Positions 44,384 to 53,200 of a stretch of 64,000 nt of DNA are shown in pieces (positions within the stretch are counted from its first letter, which is position 1; the number at the start of each line of letters is the position of its first letter). The DNA is from Pseudomonas gingeri (GTDB lineage Bacteria > Pseudomonadota > Gammaproteobacteria > Pseudomonadales > Pseudomonadaceae). The notes below the pieces were generated by a model. The model worked only from the letters and a program-made list of their open reading frames with translations. It had not been told where the DNA came from and did not search any database. The DNA lies in NCBI RefSeq assembly GCF_013385635.1, contig NZ_JACAPR010000004.1, positions 22,337-86,336 of the forward strand, given 5' to 3'. Both the position numbers and the translations under genes were made by a program.

Positions 44384-46333
44384 CTATTCCAGCTCCACCA
44401 ACGCACTGCCCTCGCTGACCATCTCGCCTTCCTGGCAATACAGCGCCTTGACCACACCCGCCTGGGGCGCACGGATGCTGTGTTCCATCTTCATGGCTTC
44501 GAGCACCACCAGTTGAGTCCCGGCCTCGACGCTCTGGCCGGCCTCTACCAGCACCCGGACGATACTGCCGTTCATGGGGGCCGTCAGGCCGCCCTGATGA
44601 CCGTGGCTGGCCTCGACGGCGGCAATCGGGTCATGACTGCTGATCGCCAGCAGTTCGCCTTGCCATTGCAGGTAGAGGCTGTCGCCCTGGCGGATGACCC
44701 GGTGGCGGCGGCGCATACCCTGTTGTTCGATGGACAATGATTCACCGTGCAACTCGATCCCTGCACTTTGGACCGGATCCAGAGTCAGGGCCCGATCTTC
44801 ACCCTTGCAGCTCAGGTGCAGGGTGGTTTCGGCCGGTAGACCGCTACGCAAGCCATTGCTGCTGGCCCAGGGCGAGTTCGGGTCATCCGCGCGTGGCATC
44901 ACGGTCATACTGCGCGACCAGGCCTGGGCCGCCACCTGCCAGAATTCATCGGACAGCTCGCCAGCCGGCGGCAGCAGTTGCTCCTGATAGCGGGGGATAA
45001 AGCCAGTATCCAGCTCCGCCGCGGCGAAAGCCGGATGGCCGATGATCCGCCGCAGGAAACCGAGGTTGGTCTTCAGCCCGCCGACGGCGAATTCGTCGAG
45101 CATCGCCAGCAGGCGCAGGCGCGCCTGTTCACGGGTTTCGCCCCAGGCGATCAGCTTGCCGAGCATCGGGTCGTAGAAGGGCGACACACTGTCACCTTCA
45201 GCCACGCCGCTGTCGACCCGGCGTCCCGGCCCGGCGGCCGACTCGCGGTAGACCTCGAGGCGCCCGGTGGCGGGGAGGAAATCGTTGCCCGGATCTTCGG
45301 CATACAGCCGTACCTCGATGGCATGACCTCGCAGCGGCACCTGCTGCTGTCCGATCGGCAGGGCTTCACCGCTGGCGACACGGATCTGCCAGGCCACCAG
45401 GTCGAGGCCGGTGATGGCTTCGGTGACCGGGTGTTCGACCTGCAGGCGGGTGTTCATCTCCATGAAGAAGAAATCGCCGCGCGAATCCAGCAGGAACTCC
45501 ACGGTACCGGCACCGACATAACCGATGGCCTGGGCCGCGCGTACCGCCGCCTCACCCATGGCCTGGCGCAGTTCCGGGCTCAGGCCCGGCGCCGGTGCTT
45601 CCTCGACGACTTTCTGGTGGCGGCGCTGGATCGAGCAGTCGCGTTCGTTGAGGTACAGGCAGTTGCCGTGCTGGTCGGCAAACACCTGGATTTCCACATG
45701 GCGCGGCTTGAGCAGGTATTTTTCCACCAGCATCCGCGAATCGCCGAACGACGACTGCGCCTCGCGCTGCGCCGAGGCCAGGGCTTCAGCCAGTTGGCTG
45801 ACCTCCTCGACCACCTTCATGCCCTTGCCGCCACCGCCGGCAGTGGCCTTGAGCAGCACCGGATAACCGATCAGTTCGGCGGCGCTGCGGAAAGTGTCGA
45901 GGTCCTGGTCCTCGCCGTGATAACCGGGCACCAGCGGCACGCCGGCGGTGGCCATCAGCGCCTTGGCCGCGGACTTGCTGCCCATGGCGTCGATGGCGAC
46001 GGCGGGCGGGCCGAGGAAGATCAGCCCGGCGGCTTCGATAGCCCTGGCGAACGCGGCATTTTCCGAAAGGAAACCGTAGCCGGGGTGAATCGCCTGGGCA
46101 CCGCTGGCCCGGGCGGCGGCGATCAATTTGTCGATCTGCAGGTAACTGTCGGCGGCCTTGCTGCCGCCCAGGTCGACGCGGATATCGGCTTCGCGGCAAT
46201 GACGGGCATCACGGTCGACGGCACTGTGCACGGCGACGGTGGTCAGGCCCATGGCCTTGGCGGTACGCATCACCCGGCAGGCGATTTCGCCGCGGTTGGC
46301 AACCAGGATAGAGGTGATCACAGGGGCGCTCAT
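44384..46333 (-). CDS. liuD: Methylcrotonyl-CoA carboxylase, biotin-carrying alpha subunit
   Basis: A 649-residue biotin carboxylase plus biotin carrier protein. The N-terminal start SILVANRGEIACRVMRTAKAMG, the ATP-grasp glycine-rich loop (KATAGGGGKGMKVV) and MEMNTRLQVEHPVTE are typical. The C-terminal biotinyl lysine is Lys615 in LEAMKMEH. With liuB it converts 3-methylcrotonyl-CoA to 3-methylglutaconyl-CoA in leucine catabolism. The ATG overlaps the liuC stop (TGATG). It is the last gene of the liuABCD operon. Confidence 0.94.
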   Translation of the reverse strand: MSAPVITSILVANRGEIACRVMRTAKAMGLTTVAVHSAVDRDARHCREADIRVDLGGSKAADSYLQIDKLIAAARASGAQAIHPGYGFLSENAAFARAIEAAGLIFLGPPAVAIDAMGSKSAAKALMATAGVPLVPGYHGEDQDLDTFRSAAELIGYPVLLKATAGGGGKGMKVVEEVSQLAEALASAQREAQSSFGDSRMLVEKYLLKPRHVEIQVFADQHGNCLYLNERDCSIQRRHQKVVEEAPAPGLSPELRQAMGEAAVRAAQAIGYVGAGTVEFLLDSRGDFFFMEMNTRLQVEHPVTEAITGLDLVAWQIRVASGEALPIGQQQVPLRGHAIEVRLYAEDPGNDFLPATGRLEVYRESAAGPGRRVDSGVAEGDSVSPFYDPMLGKLIAWGETREQARLRLLAMLDEFAVGGLKTNLGFLRRIIGHPAFAAAELDTGFIPRYQEQLLPPAGELSDEFWQVAAQAWSRSMTVMPRADDPNSPWASSNGLRSGLPAETTLHLSCKGEDRALTLDPVQSAGIELHGESLSIEQQGMRRRHRVIRQGDSLYLQWQGELLAISSHDPIAAVEASHGHQGGLTAPMNGSIVRVLVEAGQSVEAGTQLVVLEAMKMEHSIRAPQAGVVKALYCQEGEMVSEGSALVELE

Positions 46334-47148
46334 CAACGCGGCTCCTTGGCGGTCGGTTCGGCTTGCCAGCCCGGCGGGCGTTTTTGCAGGAAGGCGCGCA
46401 GGCCCTCCTGGCCTTCGGGGCTGACCCGGATACGGGCAATGGCGTTTTCGCAGTAACGGCGCAGGGACGGCGTGAGGACACCGCTGCCGACTTCACGCAG
46501 CAGCTCCTTGCTAACACGCATCGCCTGGGGACTGTTGAGCAGCAGGTTGTCGATCCAGGCCTCGACCTGGTGGTCCAGTTCGGCCGCCGGGTAGCTTTCG
46601 GCCAACAGTCCCAGCTCACGGGCGCGCAGGCCGCTGAAACGTTCGGCGGTCAGTGCATAGCGACGCGCGGCGCGTTCACCGATGGCCTGGACCACAAACG
46701 GGCTGATCACCGCCGGGGCCAGGCCGATGCGCACTTCCGATAGGCAGAACTGCGCATCGTCGGCACCGATGGCCATGTCGCAGCAGCCGATCAGGCCGAG
46801 GGCACCGCCATAGGCCGCGCCCTGGACCACGGCCAGGGTCGGGACTTTCAGGCGGGCCAGGTTGTACATCAGTTCGGCCAGTTCGCGGGCGTCGTCGAGA
46901 TTGGTGTGGTAGTCCAGTTCGGCCGACTGCTGCATCCAGGCCAGGTCGGCGCCGGCGCTGAAGTGCCGGCCACGGGCACGCAGCACCAGGAAGCGCAGGG
47001 CCGGGTTGGCCTGGACCTTGTCCAGCGCGAGGATCAGTTCGCGGATCATCTCGGCGTTGAAGGCGTTGTTCTTGTCTTCGCGGCTGAGCCAGAGGGTGGC
47101 GAAGCCGCGCGGGTCGTTGTGCAGTTCCAGGGTGTTGAAATCGGTCAT
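46333..47148 (-). CDS. liuC: 3-Methylglutaconyl-CoA hydratase
   Basis: A 271-residue crotonase-fold enzyme. The oxyanion-hole segments are present (GRHFSAGADLAWMQ and VVQGAAYGGALGLIGCCDMAIG). It hydrates 3-methylglutaconyl-CoA to HMG-CoA. It stands between the two carboxylase subunit genes, the standard liu order. A much longer open frame extending into liuB is a shadow; the start is ATG 47148. Confidence 0.92.
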   Translation of the reverse strand: MTDFNTLELHNDPRGFATLWLSREDKNNAFNAEMIRELILALDKVQANPALRFLVLRARGRHFSAGADLAWMQQSAELDYHTNLDDARELAELMYNLARLKVPTLAVVQGAAYGGALGLIGCCDMAIGADDAQFCLSEVRIGLAPAVISPFVVQAIGERAARRYALTAERFSGLRARELGLLAESYPAAELDHQVEAWIDNLLLNSPQAMRVSKELLREVGSGVLTPSLRRYCENAIARIRVSPEGQEGLRAFLQKRPPGWQAEPTAKEPR

Positions 47149-47174
47149 GGTGTCGAGTCCTGTGCAGCTTGTGA

Positions 47175-48782
47175 TCACATCCGGAACACGCCGAAGCGGC
47201 TCTGTTCGATCGGCGCGTTGAGTGAGGCCGAGAGCGCCAGGCCGAGGATCTCGCGGGTCTGCGCCGGATCGATCACGCCGTCGTCCCACAGCCGTGCACT
47301 GGAGTAGTACGGATGGCCCTGGTGCTCGTACTGGTCGAGGATCGGTTGCTTGATCTCGGCCTCCTGCTCGGCAGAAAACACCTGGCCGGTACGCTCGCTC
47401 TGTTCGCGTTTGACCTGCACCAGCACGCCCGCCGCCTGCTCGGCGCCCATCACGCCGATCCGTGCGTTGGGCCACATCCACAGGAAGCGCGGATCGTAGG
47501 CACGGCCGCACATGCCGTAGTTGCCGGCACCGAAGCTGCCACCGATGATCACGGTGAATTTCGGCACCCTGGCACAGGCCACGGCGGTCACCAGCTTGGC
47601 GCCGTGCTTGGCGATGCCGCCGGCCTCGTACTTCTGGCCGACCATGAAGCCAGTGATGTTTTGCAGGAACAGCAGCGGAATGCCGCGCTGGCAGGCCAGT
47701 TCGATAAAGTGCGCGCCTTTCTGCGCGGCTTCGGCGAAGAGGATGCCGTTGTTCGCCAGGATTGCCACGGGATAACCGTGCAGATGGGCAAAGCCGCAGA
47801 CCAGGGTGGTGCCGAACAGCGCCTTGAACTCATCGAACACCGAGCCGTCCACCAGTCGGGCGATCACTTCGCGAACGTCGGAGGGCTGCTTGGCATCGGC
47901 CGGAATCACCCCGTACAGCTCCTCGGCAGCGTACAGCGGGGCGATCGGCGTGCGCTGCTGCAACTCGCCGAGCTTGCGCCAGTTGAGGTTGGCGATACTG
48001 CGCCGGGCCAGGGCCAGGGCATGTTCATCGCTGTCGGCGTAATGGTCGGCGACCCCGGAAATCCGGCAGTGCACATCGGCGCCGCCGAGGTCCTCGGCGC
48101 TCACCACTTCACCGGTGGCGGCTTTTACCAGCGGCGGCCCGGCAAGGAAGATGGTCGCCTGCTGGCGGACCATGATCGCTTCGTCGGCCATCGCCGGCAC
48201 ATAGGCGCCGCCGGCGGTGCAGGAACCCATGACCACGGCGATCTGCGGGATGCCCATGGCGCTCATGTTGGCCTGGTTGAAGAAGATCCGCCCGAAGTGC
48301 TCGCGGTCCGGGAACACTTCGTCCTGGCGCGGCAGGTTGGCGCCGCCGGAGTCCACCAGGTAGATGCAGGGCAGGCGGTTCTGCTGGGCGATGGTCTGCG
48401 CGCGCAGATGTTTTTTCACGGTCAGCGGGTAGTAGGAACCGCCTTTGACCGTCGCATCGTTGGCGACGATCATGCATTCGACCCCTTCGACGCGACCGAT
48501 GCCGGCAATCACTCCGGCGGCCGGCACGTCTTCGCCATAGACGTCATACGCCGCCAGCTGACTGATCTCCAGGAACGGTGAGCCGGGGTCGAGCAGGCGG
48601 TTGATCCGCTCCCGTGGCAACAGCTTGCCCCGCGAGGTGTGCCGTTCCTGGGCCTTCGGCCCGCCGCCCTGTTGGACCTGGACCAGCAGCGAGCGCAGGG
48701 CCACGACCTGTTCGAGCATCGTCGCGCGGTTGTCGGCGAACTCGGCCGAGCGCGGGTTGAGTTGCGTGTGCAGGATTGCCAT
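47175..48782 (-). CDS. liuB: Methylcrotonyl-CoA carboxylase, carboxyltransferase beta subunit
   Basis: A 535-residue carboxyltransferase with the two crotonase-like halves. [36 protein letters not shown] and [20 protein letters not shown] are characteristic of methylcrotonyl-CoA carboxylase. It partners with LiuD. It lies 26 bases before liuC and 11 bases after liuA. Confidence 0.94.
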   Translation of the reverse strand: MAILHTQLNPRSAEFADNRATMLEQVVALRSLLVQVQQGGGPKAQERHTSRGKLLPRERINRLLDPGSPFLEISQLAAYDVYGEDVPAAGVIAGIGRVEGVECMIVANDATVKGGSYYPLTVKKHLRAQTIAQQNRLPCIYLVDSGGANLPRQDEVFPDREHFGRIFFNQANMSAMGIPQIAVVMGSCTAGGAYVPAMADEAIMVRQQATIFLAGPPLVKAATGEVVSAEDLGGADVHCRISGVADHYADSDEHALALARRSIANLNWRKLGELQQRTPIAPLYAAEELYGVIPADAKQPSDVREVIARLVDGSVFDEFKALFGTTLVCGFAHLHGYPVAILANNGILFAEAAQKGAHFIELACQRGIPLLFLQNITGFMVGQKYEAGGIAKHGAKLVTAVACARVPKFTVIIGGSFGAGNYGMCGRAYDPRFLWMWPNARIGVMGAEQAAGVLVQVKREQSERTGQVFSAEQEAEIKQPILDQYEHQGHPYYSSARLWDDGVIDPAQTREILGLALSASLNAPIEQSRFGVFRM

Positions 48783-48793
48783 ATGCGCGCCCC

Positions 48794-49957
48794 TCAGCGG
48801 GTTTCGTTGAACAGTTCGCGGCCGATCAGCATGCGACGGATCTCGCTGGTGCCGGCGCCGATCTCATACAGCTTGGCGTCGCGCAGCAGGCGTCCGGCGG
48901 GGAATTCGTTGATATAGCCGTTGCCACCGAGGATCTGGATCGCCTCCAGGGCCATCTGGGTCGCGCGTTCGGCGCTGTACAGGATCACGCCGGCGGCGTC
49001 CTTGCGCGTGGTCTCGCCGCGCTCGCAGGCGCGGGCCACGGCGTACAGGTAGGCGCGGCTGGCGTTGAGTTGGGTGTACATGTCGGCGATCTTGCCCTGG
49101 ATCAACTGGAACTCGCCGATGCTCTGGCCGAACTGCTTGCGGTCGTGGATATAGGGCACCACCAGGTCCAGGCAGGCCTGCATGATCCCGGTCGGGCCGC
49201 CGGAGAGCACCACGCGCTCGTAGTCGAGGCCGCTCATCAGCACCTTCACGCCGCCGTTGAGACTACCGAGGATGTTTTCCTCCGGTACTTCGACGTCATC
49301 GAAGAACAGCTCACAGGTGTTGGAGCCGCGCATGCCGAGCTTGTCGAACTTGTTGCCGCGACTGAAGCCCTTCCAGTCACGCTCGACGATAAACGCGGTG
49401 ATGCCGTGGGCGCCCTTCTCCAGGTCGGTCTTGGCGTAGATCACGTAGGTGTTGGCGTCGGGGCCGTTGGTGATCCAGGTCTTGCTGCCGTTGAGCACGT
49501 AGTGGTCGCCGCGCTGGTCGGCGCGCAGTTTCATCGAGACCACGTCGGAGCCGGCGTTGGGTTCGCTCATGGCCAGGGCGCCGATATGTTCGCCGCTGAT
49601 CAGCTTGGGCAGGTAGCGGGTTTTCTGCGCATGAGTGCCATTGCGGTTGATCTGGTTCACGCAGAGGTTGGAATGCGCGCCGTAGGAGAGGGCGACCGAG
49701 GCCGAGCCACGACTGATTTCTTCCATCGCCAGCACATGGGCCAGATAGCCGAGGCCGGCACCGCCGTATTCTTCCGGCACGGTGATGCCCAGCAGACCCA
49801 TATCGCCGAACTTGCACCACATGTCGACGGGAAACAGGTTGTCCACATCGATCTGTGCCGCCCGTGGCGCCAGCTCCCGGGCAACGAAGCCCTGCACCTG
49901 GTCGCGGAGCATGTCGAGGGTTTCGCCGAGGTCGAAGTTCAGGGTCGGATAGCTCAT
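48794..49957 (-). CDS. liuA: Isovaleryl-CoA dehydrogenase
   Basis: A 387-residue acyl-CoA dehydrogenase oxidising isovaleryl-CoA, with electrons passed to ETF. The family segments [19 protein letters not shown] and the C-terminal [20 protein letters not shown] are present. The catalytic Glu is in [13 protein letters not shown], the position specific to isovaleryl-CoA dehydrogenases rather than short-chain enzymes. It is the first gene of liuABCD, preceded by a LiuR palindrome. The start at 49957 is chosen because the upstream frame covers the promoter. Confidence 0.94.
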   Translation of the reverse strand: MSYPTLNFDLGETLDMLRDQVQGFVARELAPRAAQIDVDNLFPVDMWCKFGDMGLLGITVPEEYGGAGLGYLAHVLAMEEISRGSASVALSYGAHSNLCVNQINRNGTHAQKTRYLPKLISGEHIGALAMSEPNAGSDVVSMKLRADQRGDHYVLNGSKTWITNGPDANTYVIYAKTDLEKGAHGITAFIVERDWKGFSRGNKFDKLGMRGSNTCELFFDDVEVPEENILGSLNGGVKVLMSGLDYERVVLSGGPTGIMQACLDLVVPYIHDRKQFGQSIGEFQLIQGKIADMYTQLNASRAYLYAVARACERGETTRKDAAGVILYSAERATQMALEAIQILGGNGYINEFPAGRLLRDAKLYEIGAGTSEIRRMLIGRELFNETR

Positions 49958-50008
49958 GGGGCACCTTTTGTTATGGAATAAGCAAGGCGAGTGGGAATGG
50001 TTATTTAC

Positions 50009-50046
50009 CTTTACGTTAACGTAAAGATGATGGGGCCGACTGTCAA
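50009..50046 (-). promoter_or_regulatory. LiuR operator and promoter of liuABCD
   Basis: CTTTACGTTAACGTAAAG at 50009-50026 is a perfect 18-base palindrome, similar to motifs described for LiuR in proteobacteria. On the minus strand a consensus TTGACA (plus 50041-50046) lies just upstream and could be the -35 box. The palindrome is about 50 bases before the liuA start. It also lies upstream of the divergent NEL effector gene, whose control is unknown. Confidence 0.8.
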
Positions 50047-50214
50047 TCGGGCATTTTCCATGGACCTGTCCCGCAGTGGCGGGGCGGGGGCTACATAGTG
50101 ATGACACGCAGTTGATTTATGTCTCTTGCCGGGGCCGATACGTCCCACTATTTGCGCTTGTTCCTGCGAGAGGTATCCGTACGCTCGGGTTTTTAACCAG
50201 GAGTACACCGATCC

Positions 50215-53200
50215 ATGGATGATCACCCGATCCGTCCGGGCAGACGCGCGGCCCAGTCGATTGTGCCGCTGAACCGTCACCAGGCCTTTATCGCCAGCCG
50301 GATTCCGGCACCGCTGAAACACCCCGGCTCTGCCTGCCTCAAGGCACTGGCCAGGCTGGAACCGAGCCTGCCGCCCTGGTATGCACAGGCCGCCGTTGCC
50401 CTGCGCACCGATTTCGAGAAAAGCCAGCACGATCGTTGCGTGAGCCAGCACGAACTCGAGGCGATCCTGGCGCGCATCCTGCCGCTGGAGCGCTTTGCCG
50501 AGCCCTTGTTGAAAGAGGCGATACACAAGACGTTCGGCCTGGAACTGGACGTCAGGCAGACCTATTTCGTGCGGCGGATGCAGCGCCGGCGTGCGTCCAG
50601 CCTGGGCGGCCTCCTTGATTTTTCGGCGGGCGATCCGCAGGTCAGGCACTGGTATTGGGACATCACCCTGCTAGAGGCGGCGCTGCATAACTTTGTCGCC
50701 GCCGAAGCCGCCAAGGCCCCCGCCGAGGGGAGTGAGTTCATCACCCATGATCACAACAGCGGCGGGGTGCGGATGACCTATATCAGGGAGCATGAGCTGC
50801 CCTTGCGTCCCGAGCGCTTTGCCGCGCTGTGCCGCATGCTGGATCTGGGAGGCCGATACCAGGCGCATCTCAACGCGGTGCTCAATCCGGTCGACGTCGG
50901 GCAAAAGCAACGTCTGCGCCAGACCTGGGTCCTGCACCTGCGCAACGAGTTGCGCGAGGCCGTGCATCTGGCGCGGATGAAAGACGACATTCCCCAGGAC
51001 GCCTACCGGATGCTGTTGCAGTGGTTGGCGGACCTGGGCGATATGCGCCTGGACGGTCACGGCGTGCGGCCTTTGCGCCTGCGCATGCTTGGAGTCGATT
51101 TGAGTGACATCCTGCTGTTCGGCGCCGGCCATGGCGGCACGTTGCAACGTTGCGTGGCCTATGTGCCCGGCGATGACCGGCAGCCGATCCGGCACTACGC
51201 CTCGACCACGGCGTTCATGATCGAGCTGCGTACGCGCCTGCATGGCGCCGGCTACCGGCGATTCTTCAGCCGCTTTATCCCGATACGCGAGCAGGCGGCC
51301 TTTTTCTCGGCGCTGAAAAAGCGCCTGGACCCCGCCGACCGGCACGATATGTGGGACGACTACCGGCTCGATCCGGGTCTGCGCGTGGGCCTGGAACTGG
51401 TCGAGCGGCCCTTGCGCGTGGACAGCCGCGCCGCGCTGGAGAGGGTGCTGGCGGATGCCTGCGAGCTGAAGATCGGCCGCATGCTCGGTGATGCCCGCTC
51501 CCTGGCCGTGCCCACCAATGACGAGGACCGCGAAGCGCGGATCGCCCGGTTCATGGCGATGTTCGACGCCGGCATGGATGTGCTGAACCTGCTGGTGTTC
51601 GTGCCCGGTCTCGGCCAGGTCATGCTGCTCGCCATGGCGACCCGGATGCTCCACGAGGTCTATTCCGGGGTCGAGGCCTGGGAGGCGGGAGAAACCCGCG
51701 AAGCCTGGGCGCACCTGCTCGGGGTGGCGATGAACGTGGTGTTTATCGGCGGCGTCGGCGCCGTGCTGCCGCATGTCGACACCTCGGCGTTTGTCGACAG
51801 CCTGGTGCCGGTCAGCCTGCGCGAGGGCGTCATGCGCCTGTGGAAGCCTGATCTGCGCCCCTACGAACACCAGCCGTTGCTGCCCAGCGGCGCCTTGCCG
51901 GACAAGCTGGGCGCGCATGATTACCTGGATGACTACTACCTGCCGCTGGAGGGCCGCTACTACCGACTACAGGCCGACGAGCACTGGCCGGGAGGTTATC
52001 GCGCCCGCCATGCCCGCGCGGACGAGCTGGTCAATCCCTATGCCCCGGTGTTTCGTTCCAACGGCGCGGGCGGCTGGCGGCATGAACTCGACGCGCCGCT
52101 GAGCTGGGACGACGAGCGCCTGTTTGCCCGCCTCGGGCCCGAGGCTGCCAGCCTCGACGGCCTGAGCGCCAGGCGCATCATGGACCTCTGTGGCATCGAC
52201 GCCGATGTGCTGCGCGAGGTGCAGCAGAATGTCCGACTGCCGCCGGCCTTGTTGGGTGACACCGTGACGCGTTTTGTCCTCGACCGCGAACTCGGGAGAC
52301 TGGTGCAGCGCTTGCAGGCGGGCGGCGCATCGAGCGGATCCCTCGATGAATTGCATATGGAGATGCAACTGCTCACCAGCGATCGCGTCTGGCCCCGTTC
52401 GAAGGTGCTCAGGCTGCTCAACGGCTCGGGGCGCCTGCTCCAGGAGTACCCGGAAAATATCGACGCCGGGATCCCGCGTATCGAAGTGCGCTGGCCGGGG
52501 CTGGATGCGGACGGCTTGCTCGAACAAGTGCTGCGCCAGCTCGACGAGGCGCAGATCCGTACGCTGCTGCGGGAGGAGTTCGGCTTGGGCACGGTCAGCC
52601 TGTCGGCGCGGGTCGCGACCCTGCGCCAGCGCCTGGCCGGGGAGGCCGTCAGGCGTCGGGCGGACCTGTTCGATTCGCACTATTACCATCGCACGGCGCC
52701 AGTGCGTGATGAGCCGGGTGTTGCCGTGCTGCACAGGGAATTCCCGCGCCTGCCGGTGCGGGTGGCGCAGGAGCTGGCCAGGCAGGCCGACAGTCGTGAA
52801 TTGCAGCAATTCGACGCCGGGCGCGTGCCCCTGCGGCTCGCCGAGGAGGCGCGCCACTACCTGCGCACCGTGCACCAGGTCCGCCTGTATGAAAGCCTGT
52901 ACCTCGACTCGGTGAACCAGGACGAGGCCTATCGGGTGGTCCTGCCGATGCTGGAGCAGTTGCCGGGCTGGTCGGAAGATGTCCGCATCGAAATCCGCGA
53001 CGGTGCATTTGATGGGGCCTTGCTGGCCAGTGTCGGCCCGCGGAGTGCGTCGATCAACCGTGTGTTGATCAGGGACCAAGGCCTGTATGAGGCTTGTGAC
53101 GAGGTTGCTCGTGATCTGCACGGTTCGGACGATCTGTATGCCGCGATCCTGCATGCCTTGCCGGATGCCGAGCGCATTGCCCTGGGTTTCCCCCATGTCG